Source: Helicobacter canis (GTDB lineage: Bacteria; Campylobacterota; Campylobacteria; Campylobacterales; Helicobacteraceae). From it: DNA of 63,235 nucleotides. Positions 45,416-54,665 of this stretch are shown here, piece by piece; the stretch's first letter is position 1; every line of letters starts with the position of its first letter. Location: NCBI RefSeq assembly GCF_008693005.1, contig NZ_VXKE01000008.1:1-63235 (forward strand), in the 5' to 3' direction. The notes under the pieces were generated by a model. It was not told where the DNA came from and ran no database searches. It saw only the letters and a program-made list of their open reading frames with translations. The position numbers were made by a program, and so were the translations under genes.

Positions 45416-46870
45416 ATGATAATGGCTAAAAGGTGCGCACTTAGCGCAAAGTCATCAAGGCTTACCAAGCTTAGCGTGCTTGCTTCACTCTGTGCTTGCA
45501 GCCTAGCGCAAGCCTCTGGCTTTAAGCTTGCAGAGCAGAGCCTAAATGGCACCGCGCTAAACTCTGCATATATCGCTGGGGCTTATGGCGCAGACTCCAG
45601 CTACTATAATCCCGCGAATATGGGCTTTGATGAAGCAAATGAGCTAGAAGTCAATGGGACGATGATTTTTATCCCGGAGTTTGACTTTACTACGGCAGGT
45701 AGAGATAAAGGGGAAATTTCTACGGGAGGTGGAGCTACTCTTGGTCCAAATCGCCCAGCAGGACCCGCTGTCGTAAGTGGTAGGGCAAACACCACGCTAG
45801 CATTCGCGCCAAAGATATTTTTCAAAACCAAGCCTTGGCATATAGGAAGCTTTTTTAAGACAAACTTCGGGCTATCTCTTACCGCGCCTTCTGGCTTAAG
45901 TATGGACTGGGACGGAGAAGGGGGAGAGTTTTTAGACAAAGTTGGGATAATGATGATAGAGACAAACCCTGTGGTCTCAATCACGCTATGGGATCGGCTA
46001 GGGCTTGCTGCTGGAGCGCGTATCATCTATGGATCTGGGGATTTTGATAATGCGTTATATGTCCCATATCGTGCGGATAATGCTATGGGTATGGGCTTAA
46101 ACATTAGCGGCACGACAAAGGTGCAGCAGCAATCCAAAACAAGTGCTTGGGGCTATGGCTACAATGTCGCAGCCACGCTCAAGCTCACGCACTCTACCAC
46201 CCTTGCAGCCACCTATCGCTCTAAAGTGCATTTTGATATGAAAGGCAAGCTCTCTGCTACTTCACACATAGATGGCGGAATATTGGCTGGAAAAGGAACG
46301 GTCGATATGCAAGCAGACTTGCTACTTTCTACACATTTGCCCGATACCCTTAATGTCGCCCTAGCTCAAAGGCTAGGCAAGCTCCTAGCAGAATTTACCT
46401 ATGAGCATACATTCTGGGGAAGTGCGGATATATTTGAGTTTGCTTATAGAAATCAAGAATTTAGCAATGCACAAGGCTTTACAAAAGGATTTGAAGATAC
46501 CATTATCGCAATGGCATACCAAAATATGGCAGGAGCCGACTACAATGCCGTGGCTATGGGACGAGGCTGGAAAAATAGCAATGCCTTCCGCCTAGGCTTT
46601 ACACACTTCTCCACACAGAATCTAACTCTAATGGGATCGCTCGCGCTAGATTTTACCCCCGTGCCTCAAGGCAGAGATAAATTTGGTATCCCTGATGCTA
46701 ATGCCTATATGCTAGGGCTTGGTGCTAGGTATAATCTCTTTGACGGGAGAGCAGATGTGGGGCTTGCCTACTCGCTCGCACTCAAAGACAATAGAGAGAG
46801 CTTTATCCAAAGTAAAGACGGCTTAGGGCAGCTACATTTAGTAACCTTGGGCGCGAAGTATAGATTCTAG
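45416..46870 (+). CDS. OmpP1/FadL family outer-membrane protein
   Basis: 14-stranded FadL-type barrel for uptake of hydrophobic compounds. Signal peptide (LASLCACSLAQASG), then the N-terminal hatch GFKLAEQSLNGTALNSAYIA and GADSSYYNPANMGF typical of the family. C-terminal LHLVTLGAKYRF ends in Phe as expected for Bam-assembled proteins. ATG at 45416 or 45422 (MAKR); AAAGGATAT precedes them. Confidence 0.9.
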   Translation: MIMAKRCALSAKSSRLTKLSVLASLCACSLAQASGFKLAEQSLNGTALNSAYIAGAYGADSSYYNPANMGFDEANELEVNGTMIFIPEFDFTTAGRDKGEISTGGGATLGPNRPAGPAVVSGRANTTLAFAPKIFFKTKPWHIGSFFKTNFGLSLTAPSGLSMDWDGEGGEFLDKVGIMMIETNPVVSITLWDRLGLAAGARIIYGSGDFDNALYVPYRADNAMGMGLNISGTTKVQQQSKTSAWGYGYNVAATLKLTHSTTLAATYRSKVHFDMKGKLSATSHIDGGILAGKGTVDMQADLLLSTHLPDTLNVALAQRLGKLLAEFTYEHTFWGSADIFEFAYRNQEFSNAQGFTKGFEDTIIAMAYQNMAGADYNAVAMGRGWKNSNAFRLGFTHFSTQNLTLMGSLALDFTPVPQGRDKFGIPDANAYMLGLGARYNLFDGRADVGLAYSLALKDNRESFIQSKDGLGQLHLVTLGAKYRF

Positions 46871-47001
46871 GAAGTATAGATTCTAGGCTTTGTGTCGCCT
46901 TGATTGCCGCCACTTTGCTCGGGCTTGCTCTCACAAAGGAGAAGCTAGAATCTAGCGTGCAAGTGGATTCTAGGAGCGATAATTTTGCTAACGCAAAAAT
47001 A

Positions 47002-47043
47002 TAGATTGCCACGCCACTGCTGGCGCAGTGTCTGGCAATGACA
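47002..47043. repeat. TCATTGC-type hairpin repeat, intergenic
   Basis: ATTGCCA (47005-47011) and TGGCAAT (47033-47039) enclose a CACTGC/GCAGTG stem. Nearly the same sequence is present inside the GT8 gene (3921-3960). It lies in the 256-nt gap between the OMP gene and the NifU-like gene, together with several GATTCTAG words; no gene is visible there. Confidence 0.75.
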
Positions 47044-47126
47044 AAATTTAGATTCTAGCTTGGCTTGCATTGTTTAACAAACCCAGTTATAAACACATAT
47101 CAATTTAGACCCCCACAAGGAGTGTA

Positions 47127-47372
47127 ATGCTGCCCTTTAGCGATAGTGAGCTTTATGAGCCTGTGCAGCGATCATTAGAAAAGGTGCGCCCACATCTTTT
47201 GCGCGATTCTGGCGACATCGAGCTACAAGAGATTAAAGGCGGCAAGGTGTATGTGCGCTTGCTTGGAGCTTGTCAAGGCTGCTCGGCTTCGCATATCACG
47301 CTAAAGCGCGGTGTAGAGCAGCAGCTCAAGCGCGATATACACCCAGATATGGAAGTGGTAGAAGTTCGATAA
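47127..47372 (+). CDS. NifU C-terminal-domain (Nfu) iron-sulfur carrier
   Basis: 81-residue Nfu-type scaffold/carrier. RPHLLRDSGDIELQEIKGGK and LLGACQGCSAS with the CxxC that binds a [4Fe-4S] cluster between two monomers. The next gene starts 9 nt downstream. Confidence 0.9.
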   Translation: MLPFSDSELYEPVQRSLEKVRPHLLRDSGDIELQEIKGGKVYVRLLGACQGCSASHITLKRGVEQQLKRDIHPDMEVVEVR

Positions 47373-47381
47373 AGGCAGAGT

Positions 47382-47981
47382 ATGACCACAATCCCAGCAT
47401 ATCCCTCATACAATCCACGCAAAAAGCGGCTAATCACCAAGGGCTACAAAGCTCTAGCAGCAAGAGACTTCACCCTAGCAGCCCGCTGCTTTGGCTTGGC
47501 ATTGCTGCTAGATTCTAGTGATAAAAGCGCGCGTATAGGCGTGCTAATCGCCGACATCGCTCAAGACTTCCCCAAAAAAGCCGAGATTTTCACCGAGCTT
47601 TACCAGATTCTCCTAGCTTCTGCCCCACGCGCACAGCAAGATACGATACAGACACAAATGCTTGACATCTTGCGCGAGTTTGACGCGAGCTTAAACCACA
47701 TCTCCAAAGCCGTGGAGAAAGAAGACTCCCTAGAATCCGAGCAGCTAAATGGCATAGCATATAAGGACTTCACCAAGCTATGTAAGGCAAAGGGTTTTAA
47801 AGAGGTATTTGAAAATCTCATCTTTAGCACCAAAATCATCTTCACTGAGCGCGATGACTTCCACCAATTTCTCAAAGACCTTATCCGCTATGGATTCAAG
47901 CAAGTAGCACTCTCCTACATCGAAGAAATGCCCCAAGTAGCTTACAGCAAAGAGATACAAGAGATTTTAAAGCAGTGCTAG
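47382..47981 (+). CDS. Conserved protein with TPR-like start, 199 residues
   Basis: RKKRLITKGYKALAARDFTL followed by AARCFGLALLLDSSDKS looks like one or two tetratricopeptide helices; the rest is helical without a recognised domain. No signal peptide. Co-transcribed with the Nfu gene, as seen near murE in other Campylobacterota. Function unknown. Confidence 0.7.
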   Translation: MTTIPAYPSYNPRKKRLITKGYKALAARDFTLAARCFGLALLLDSSDKSARIGVLIADIAQDFPKKAEIFTELYQILLASAPRAQQDTIQTQMLDILREFDASLNHISKAVEKEDSLESEQLNGIAYKDFTKLCKAKGFKEVFENLIFSTKIIFTERDDFHQFLKDLIRYGFKQVALSYIEEMPQVAYSKEIQEILKQC

Positions 47982-48030
47982 AGAGCCCAAGCCCCCCAAG
48001 GATATAATTTGGGCATAATCTAGGAATAAT

Positions 48031-48067
48031 CTAAGCTAGAATCTAGCTAGGCTAGATTCTAGCTTAG
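48031..48067. terminator. 16-bp perfect hairpin between convergent genes
   Basis: CTAAGCTAGAATCTAG (48031-48046) and CTAGATTCTAGCTTAG (48052-48067) around a 5-nt loop, built from the iterated AGAATCTAG word in inverted orientation. It overlaps the nifU stop codon. Likely a bidirectional terminator by position. Confidence 0.6.
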
Positions 48068-49038
48068 ATGGGTAGCACGCGGATATTTGGGTGTAAGTTT
48101 TCTTGCAAAATGGATTCTATGGCATAGAGTGTGCCAGTTGCCCCACTCGCACAGCCGCTACACGCCCCAAGATAGCGGATATACACATCGATAAATCCAT
48201 CGCTTGTGTCTTTAATGTCTAAAATCTCCATATCGCCGCCATCCATCATAAGCATAGGGCGGATATGCTCATCAATGACCTTATCAATAGCACGCACCTT
48301 TTGGGCTATGGTCATTTCAGCAAATGCGATTTCGCTACCTTTATCAGCGACTTTTTTCACAGATTCTTTATCCATCTCCGCCCTTACTTGTGCGAGTATA
48401 TCTACCAAATAATACTCCCTTGCCTCGTGTCCGCCGGGCTTAATGCAGCTTTTACAAAACGCCCCTGCTTTTGTGTAGTTGGTAATGTCTTCTACGCTTT
48501 TTAAATCATTTAGCTTGATGACTTCTTTAATGGTAGATAGGCTAACGCGTGCGCATTCACACACGATGATTTCACTCTCAAAGTCCGCTGCGTCCTTGCC
48601 TAGATAAATCCCAGCCGCCTTTTTAATCACATCATACGCCATAACAGAGCAGTGCATTTTCTGCCCAGGGACTGCTGGGGTGTCTGGGTCATCACGCAAG
48701 GCGTGCTCTACATCAAGGTTGGTGATTTTTACCGCATCTTGCACCTTTTTGCCAAGGCAGAGCTCTACCATCATATCACTACTTGCAATCGCCGTCCCAC
48801 AGCCAAAGCTCTTAAATTTCGCATCAATGATTGTGTCATTGCTATCCACAAGCCAATACAGCCGCACCGCATCGCCACACGACTCTGCACCATAGTCTGC
48901 CACGATGAGCTTTGCTCCCTTTTCATCAGCGTCCTTTTGTGTCAAAACGCCTAAATGTGTGGGATTATCCATTCTCTCGCTTACTTTGTTTGAATATGCG
49001 TCCCATAACGCACCACCGATTAAGTCATTCTTTGCCAT
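48064..49038 (-). CDS. nifU: Iron-sulfur cluster scaffold NifU
   Basis: Three-domain NifU: IscU-like N-terminus (MAKNDLIGGALWDAYSNKVS, YGAESCGDAVRLYW, FKSFGCGTAIASSDM, MHCSVMAYD with the scaffold Cys), a central [2Fe-2S] Fer2_BFD region (VCECARVSLSTI, FCKSCIKPGG) and a C-terminal Nfu domain (YLGACSGCASG). The ATG at 49038 has GAAAGGAAA upstream. Helicobacter uses NifU/NifS as its main Fe-S system. Confidence 0.95.
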   Translation of the reverse strand: MAKNDLIGGALWDAYSNKVSERMDNPTHLGVLTQKDADEKGAKLIVADYGAESCGDAVRLYWLVDSNDTIIDAKFKSFGCGTAIASSDMMVELCLGKKVQDAVKITNLDVEHALRDDPDTPAVPGQKMHCSVMAYDVIKKAAGIYLGKDAADFESEIIVCECARVSLSTIKEVIKLNDLKSVEDITNYTKAGAFCKSCIKPGGHEAREYYLVDILAQVRAEMDKESVKKVADKGSEIAFAEMTIAQKVRAIDKVIDEHIRPMLMMDGGDMEILDIKDTSDGFIDVYIRYLGACSGCASGATGTLYAIESILQENLHPNIRVLPI

Positions 49039-49050
49039 TTTCTTTCCTTT
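49002..49050. repeat. 49-bp direct repeat, copy at nifU start
   Basis: Identical 49 nt at 49002-49050 and 50492-50540, starting CCCATAACGCACCACCG. It contains the first ~13 codons and ribosome site of nifU. The two copies bracket amtB. Confidence 0.92.
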
Positions 49051-50306
49051 CAATTATGATTATACGCATTCTCGCCGTGTAGTCTAGAATCTAGCCCGTG
49101 TTTCTCTACTTCCTCATCTACACGCAAATCTGTAAAAAACGCTATAGCTTTGAAAATCACATAGCTTACCACAGCCGATAGAGCGATACAAATCCCGATT
49201 GCATAAAGCTGCTCAATAAGCAGCTCAAACTCCCCGCTTATAAACAAGCCCTCACCTAACGCCCCTTGTGCTACTACTGCTGGATTCACCGCACCATTTG
49301 CAAAAAGACCTGTGGCGATTCCGCCCCAAATCCCGCCAATGCCGTGCAAACTAAAGGCATCAAGCGAATCATCAAGCTTCAGCTTATCTTTGATAAAACT
49401 TAGCCCAAAGTAGCAGATACAAGCACCCAAAGCACCGACAAGCACACTTGAGCCAACACTCACAAAACCGCAACCGGGCGTTATACTCACAAGCCCAGCT
49501 ACAAGCCCACTAAGTGAGCCTAGAATCGTGGGGCGTCTGTGTATGACCCACTCTAATAGCACCCACATAAAATAGCCACTTGCAGCAGAGATAATGCTAA
49601 CAACAAAAGCATTCACAGCAATAGAATCTACTTTTCCAGCACTCCCAGAGTTAAACCCAAGCCAACCGATGAAAAGCAGTATCGCACCCAAAAACGCATA
49701 CGGCACAGAATGCGCACCTTGCGTATAGGGGATATTCTCTTTTCTCGCACCTACAATCAGCACTCCCACAAGCCCAGCTACACCAGAGCTAATATGCACC
49801 ACACCGCCACCAGCGAAGTCTAAGCCACCTCGTGCAAGTAAAAAGCCATTTTCACTCCAAATCATATGTGCCAAAACATCATACACAAAAGTGCTCCACA
49901 AAAGCAAAAACACCACAAGCACACCAAGCTTGATACGCCCCACAAGTGAGCCTGTGATAATTGCCGCAGCGATGAGAGCAAACATCATTTGAAAGATGAC
50001 AAACAAAATATTTGGGATTCCATTTTCATTGACACTAGTAGTGTTTGCGACAAACAAATGCTCCAAGCTCCCCACAATCCCAAACCAGCTATCCGTCCCA
50101 AAACTCAAGCTATACCCCACAACAATCCATTGCAGAGAAATCACCCCAAAACCAATGAAGCAATTCATAATAGTATTAAGCGTGTTTTTGGACTTCACCA
50201 TTCCAGCATAAAACATCGCAAGAGATGGTGTCATAAGTAGCACTAGAAGTGAGCAAAGCATAAGGAACAGCGTGTTGGTAGGACTCATTGTTTCAATAAA
50301 AGCCAT
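49050..50306 (-). CDS. amtB: Ammonium transporter AmtB
   Basis: Eleven-helix Amt/Mep/Rh channel, 418 residues. DFAGGGVVHISSGVAGLVG, LFIGWLGFNSGSAG, GSLSGLVAGLVSITPGCGFV and DDSLDAFSLHGIGGIWGG show the conserved His pair and pore. The cytoplasmic tail ends GLDSRLHGENAYNHN, as usual. No glnK is adjacent. It sits between nifS and nifU and is flanked by a 49-bp duplication of the nifU start. Confidence 0.95.
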   Translation of the reverse strand: MAFIETMSPTNTLFLMLCSLLVLLMTPSLAMFYAGMVKSKNTLNTIMNCFIGFGVISLQWIVVGYSLSFGTDSWFGIVGSLEHLFVANTTSVNENGIPNILFVIFQMMFALIAAAIITGSLVGRIKLGVLVVFLLLWSTFVYDVLAHMIWSENGFLLARGGLDFAGGGVVHISSGVAGLVGVLIVGARKENIPYTQGAHSVPYAFLGAILLFIGWLGFNSGSAGKVDSIAVNAFVVSIISAASGYFMWVLLEWVIHRRPTILGSLSGLVAGLVSITPGCGFVSVGSSVLVGALGACICYFGLSFIKDKLKLDDSLDAFSLHGIGGIWGGIATGLFANGAVNPAVVAQGALGEGLFISGEFELLIEQLYAIGICIALSAVVSYVIFKAIAFFTDLRVDEEVEKHGLDSRLHGENAYNHN

Positions 50307-50491
50307 TTAATACTCCTTAGAATCTACGCTTAACTAGCTACCTAAGTCATTACCCAAAGTATGACCGCCTATAAAGTCTTATCAACCACTCTACTCAAAA
50401 GCAAAGTAGAATCTAGCGCATTTCACACGCACTAAACATACTGCGGAAGTATCTTTGTGATACAATCGTAAGTTTCATTAAAAATCTGTGC

Positions 50492-50540
50492 CCCATAACG
50501 CACCACCGATTAAGTCATTCTTTGCCATTTTCTTTCCTTT
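50492..50540 (-). pseudogene. Truncated second nifU start (49-bp repeat)
   Basis: Ribosome site and MAKNDLIGGALWG, identical to the real nifU start for 49 nt, then unrelated sequence. It marks where nifU used to begin next to nifS before amtB was placed between them (inference). Confidence 0.8.
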
Positions 50541-50659
50541 AGTTGTTGTATAAAATTGCCGCTTAGATTCTAGTATCTAGCACATTAAAACACTCTGCGG
50601 CAGTATCTTTGAAAAAATTACAAAGGCGGAATAAGCCGCTCAATGCAAACCCTAGCAAT

Positions 50660-50815
50660 TCTAAGACGAAAATCCCACATTCTAGCAGTTGCGGTATGGC
50701 TTTCTAAAGAAACTTCGTTTTGCGTGTTTTATGGGGATTTTAGGGTAGGAGTTACCTAAAGCGGTAATGACTATCCTAAAATCCCCATAATCGCGCAAAT
50801 TGCATACCCAAATGT
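50660..50815 (-). repeat. L1-type palindromic element, intergenic copy
   Basis: Perfect 16-bp arms 50729-50744/50775-50790 (TTATGGGGATTTTAGG) around loop GTTACCTAAAGCGGTAATGA. Ends: ATTCACATTTGGGTATGCAA (minus strand, ~50810) and ACCGCAACTGCTAGAAT (minus, ~50690). The arms match those of the L2 copy in the GT4 gene, with a different loop. Confidence 0.88.
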
Positions 50816-50830
50816 GAATGCCGCTAGAAT

Positions 50831-52126
<1,296 letters not shown>

Positions 52127-52239
52127 CTAATGTTTTTATGAAATATCACGCCAATAATAAGACTCCTTTGCATAATGCCAAAGCCCCACGACTTTACGCC
52201 TTAATGCTCCGCCGCTTTAAGCTCTTTACAAAAAAAACA

Positions 52240-52245
52240 TACAAT
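52240..52245 (+). promoter_or_regulatory. -10 box of the radical SAM gene
   Basis: TACAAT in AAAACATACAATCGC, 58 nt upstream of the start at 52303. Confidence 0.55.
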
Positions 52246-52302
52246 CGCAAACGCGCCCACAACCTAAACCACCTAGCGCGACACTATCAATAAAGGAAAT
52301 CT

Positions 52303-53370
52303 ATGAGCCTACACGCTTTTAAGCAAACCATTAAGCCCTATGTCCCTTTTAAAGCGCGGCACTACTATCGCACCAAGCTTGCTAAAAGCACTAAAGATAC
52401 TGCCAAGCTAGATTCTAGGGCTAGCGATGCTCTAAATGCGCTTAATCGCTATATCGCACTCACCACGCCCACGACTGATAGAGCGCGCAAAAAGCAGCTT
52501 CTAGCCCAGAATCTAAAGCTGATAGAAATCGAGATTTCTAGCTTTTGCAATCGCACCTGCTGGTTTTGCCCAAACTCCATCATCGATAGAAAGTCTAAAA
52601 ACATCGAGCTGCAAGAAGAGCTATTTCTCAAGTGTATCGATAATCTCGCAGAGATCAACTACGCTGGAATGCTTAATTTCCATAGATTCAACGAAACTCT
52701 AGCAAACAAAGAGCTTATCCTAAAACGCCTGCGCCAAGCTAGATCCAAGCTACCCAAGGCGACTCTAGGGATTTTTAGCAATGGAGACTATCTAAATAGA
52801 GAGTATTTAGACGCGCTAGCAGATGCTGGGGCTAGCTTTTTGCTAATGAGCTACTATGGCACAAAAAATGAGTCCTTTGATGTGGAGTCCTACATCAAGC
52901 CCGCTATGGCAAAAATGGGCAAGAAGCTAGGGCTATCATATATCACTTATATCGATACGCCGCAAGAATACGGGGTGAGCTTCGCGTATGAGAAAATGCA
53001 AGTGTTTTACCGCAGCTGGAATCCAGCCTTAAGCGGTAGCGATAGAGGCGGGGTGATTGAGCCAATCAAGCAGAGAAGCCAGAGCGTGCGCACAAAGGGC
53101 TGCTACTATCCGCTTATGGATATGTATATAGACTATAATGGCTTGGCTATGCCCTGCTGCAACTTGCGAAGCGATGTAGAGGCGCATAAGGGCTACATTC
53201 TAGGCGATATTGCCAAGCAAGATCTCTTTGATTTATTTATGAGCGACAAGCTTATCGCTATGCGCCAAGCACTCACACCCGATGGGCAAAAGCACGGGGC
53301 TTGCGCGAGCTGTCAATATGAGAAGCCTATGCGCAGCTTTATCACAAGCCGTGCTCTGCCTGTGGTGTAG
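52303..53370 (+). CDS. Radical SAM/SPASM domain protein
   Basis: 355 residues. The radical-SAM cluster motif CNRTCWFC (Cys at about residues 82, 86, 89) is followed by a TIM-barrel-like domain, and a C-terminal SPASM-type region with GLAMPCCNLRSD and GACASCQYEKP for an auxiliary cluster. Substrate unknown; relatives mature peptides or modify cell-surface sugars. Monocistronic. Confidence 0.85.
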   Translation: MSLHAFKQTIKPYVPFKARHYYRTKLAKSTKDTAKLDSRASDALNALNRYIALTTPTTDRARKKQLLAQNLKLIEIEISSFCNRTCWFCPNSIIDRKSKNIELQEELFLKCIDNLAEINYAGMLNFHRFNETLANKELILKRLRQARSKLPKATLGIFSNGDYLNREYLDALADAGASFLLMSYYGTKNESFDVESYIKPAMAKMGKKLGLSYITYIDTPQEYGVSFAYEKMQVFYRSWNPALSGSDRGGVIEPIKQRSQSVRTKGCYYPLMDMYIDYNGLAMPCCNLRSDVEAHKGYILGDIAKQDLFDLFMSDKLIAMRQALTPDGQKHGACASCQYEKPMRSFITSRALPVV

Positions 53371-53396
53371 GTGGCGCGAGACAAGCTAGCGCGCTT

Positions 53397-53448
53397 AGAT
53401 TCTAGCTTTTGCGCACAAGCCCTAAAGCCTGCTTGCAAGCTAGAATCT
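53397..53448. terminator. Inverted word pair after radical SAM gene
   Basis: AGATTCTAGCTT (53397-53408) pairs perfectly with AAGCTAGAATCT (53437-53448) between convergent genes. Terminator role inferred from placement. Confidence 0.45.
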
Positions 53449-53950
53449 AGCCATAATAATACGCGCCAAAGTGGAAGTTTCTGCAAGTGGTAAATTCTTT
53501 TGGCAAGTGAGAATACTTTTCTCTCACTACGCTATCATCGAAGTAAATTTCTTTAGCATTTTCTATGGTGATTTTCTGCTCTTTGAATGTGCGCTCGATT
53601 ATATCGCCTTGTGAGTAGATAAAGCCCGCGTGGATATTGAGACTCCAATTATAGGGCTGTGCGACAATGCAAAAGTAGTGCAGAATCTCGCCATTGATTA
53701 AATGCGATGTAAGCTTGGGGGAGTTATCAAGTGCAAAAGTGTAGGGCGTGTTTGTCTTAAATGGCTGTGTGAAGTGCGTGGGTTTGATATTTATATACTT
53801 GCCATCAAAGCATTTAATGCAATGCTTAGTGGGGTTAAAGCCTTTGACACTTTTAATCCACATACAATATGCGCCTTGAAAATCCTCGTGCTGTCCTTGT
53901 ATTGTTAGTGTGAGTTTCTTTGCGTGCATTTCTTTGTTTCTTTTCATCAA
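53447..53950 (-). CDS. Unknown protein, possibly frameshifted at its start
   Basis: About 167 residues; not recognised. Contains GQHEDFQGAYCMWIKSVKGF, CIKCFDGKYINIKP and a C-terminal HFGAYYYG. No signal peptide. The only strong ribosome site upstream (AAAGGAG, 53978-53984) serves an ATG at 53972 whose frame (MTYQEINIDEKKQRNA) is shifted by one from this one, so a one-base change near 53925 may have split the gene. Otherwise translation would start at TTG 53950, ATG 53947 or ATG 53926. Confidence 0.5.
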   Translation of the reverse strand: MMKRNKEMHAKKLTLTIQGQHEDFQGAYCMWIKSVKGFNPTKHCIKCFDGKYINIKPTHFTQPFKTNTPYTFALDNSPKLTSHLINGEILHYFCIVAQPYNWSLNIHAGFIYSQGDIIERTFKEQKITIENAKEIYFDDSVVREKYSHLPKEFTTCRNFHFGAYYYG

Positions 53951-54020
53951 TGTTAATTTCTTGGTAAGTCATTTTGTCTCCTTTATTTCTGGTGCATATA
54001 AAAGCCTACATACAAATTCT

Positions 54021-54326
54021 CTAAGGGGTCTCAATTTTTTGCAATTTTTGCTTCCAATCAATATTTTTAAAGATAGGATAGACCGCTCTCATAGAGCCAC
54101 TAACTAAATCATAGTTTGCTGGTGCTTCGCATACAACACCCAAATTATCTCGAGTATCACTAATATTGCCAGGTATTGAAACAACTCTAACAACATCGTT
54201 CCCATCTACAAATTGCATAACTTTCATATCGCCATCATAAATCTCATCTATATTTCCTATGATGTGAGTTTCTTTTGCGCCTGCCGTGCCAACAAATAAA
54301 AGCACACATAACAACAACTTCTTCAT
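54021..54326 (-). CDS. Small secreted protein, 101 residues
   Basis: Signal peptide MKKLLLCVLLFVGTAGA with cleavage before KETH. The mature part (IIGNIDEIYDGDMKVMQFVD) resembles a short OB/SH3-like beta fold. AAGGAGC upstream. Overlaps the antirepressor fragment by 4 nt. Function unknown. Confidence 0.65.
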   Translation of the reverse strand: MKKLLLCVLLFVGTAGAKETHIIGNIDEIYDGDMKVMQFVDGNDVVRVVSIPGNISDTRDNLGVVCEAPANYDLVSGSMRAVYPIFKNIDWKQKLQKIETP

Positions 54327-54619
54327 TTTCCTGCTCCTTGTATTAGATTTAATATAAACTCTCTACCGATTTGTGTTATTTTCCTATGATATATTACACG
54401 ACCATTATCTAGCACCTCCTGTTTAATAAGTTCAAAGCCACGATTAGAATACTTGCTATACATTACCCAAGTGCCATTAGACTTGTATTGTATCTTTAGC
54501 TCGCACAGCTTATTATTCAACTCTACTGCTGATTTGAGATTCAACTCTTTGGCTATCTCGGTCATTGTGTAAGTTTTGTTTGTATGAGTGAGCAAATCTA
54601 TCGTCATACCCCATTCCAT
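54323..54619 (-). CDS. Phage antirepressor KilA-C domain protein
   Basis: 98 residues matching the KilA-C C-terminal domain of phage antirepressors: TMTEIAKELNLKSAVELNNK, then GTWVMYSKYSNRGFE and VIYHRKITQIGREFIL. The usual N-terminal domain (Rha/BRO) is absent, so it is a stand-alone domain or a remnant. Start uncertain (ATG 54619 or 54607). Confidence 0.7.
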   Translation of the reverse strand: MEWGMTIDLLTHTNKTYTMTEIAKELNLKSAVELNNKLCELKIQYKSNGTWVMYSKYSNRGFELIKQEVLDNGRVIYHRKITQIGREFILNLIQGAGK

Positions 54620-54665
54620 ATCCTTGCGCTTTCACATATAGCTATATGCGAAGCTTAGGCAAACT

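Larger units (their letters stand above)
50307..50830. other. Intergenic region between amtB and nifS
   Basis: Holds a fragment similar to an element core (TACCTAAGTCATTACCCAA at ~50340), the second copy of the 49-bp nifU start repeat (50492-50540), and an L1 palindromic element (50660-50815). A plus-strand TACAAT near 50460 points away from amtB. No gene is visible. Confidence 0.7.
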
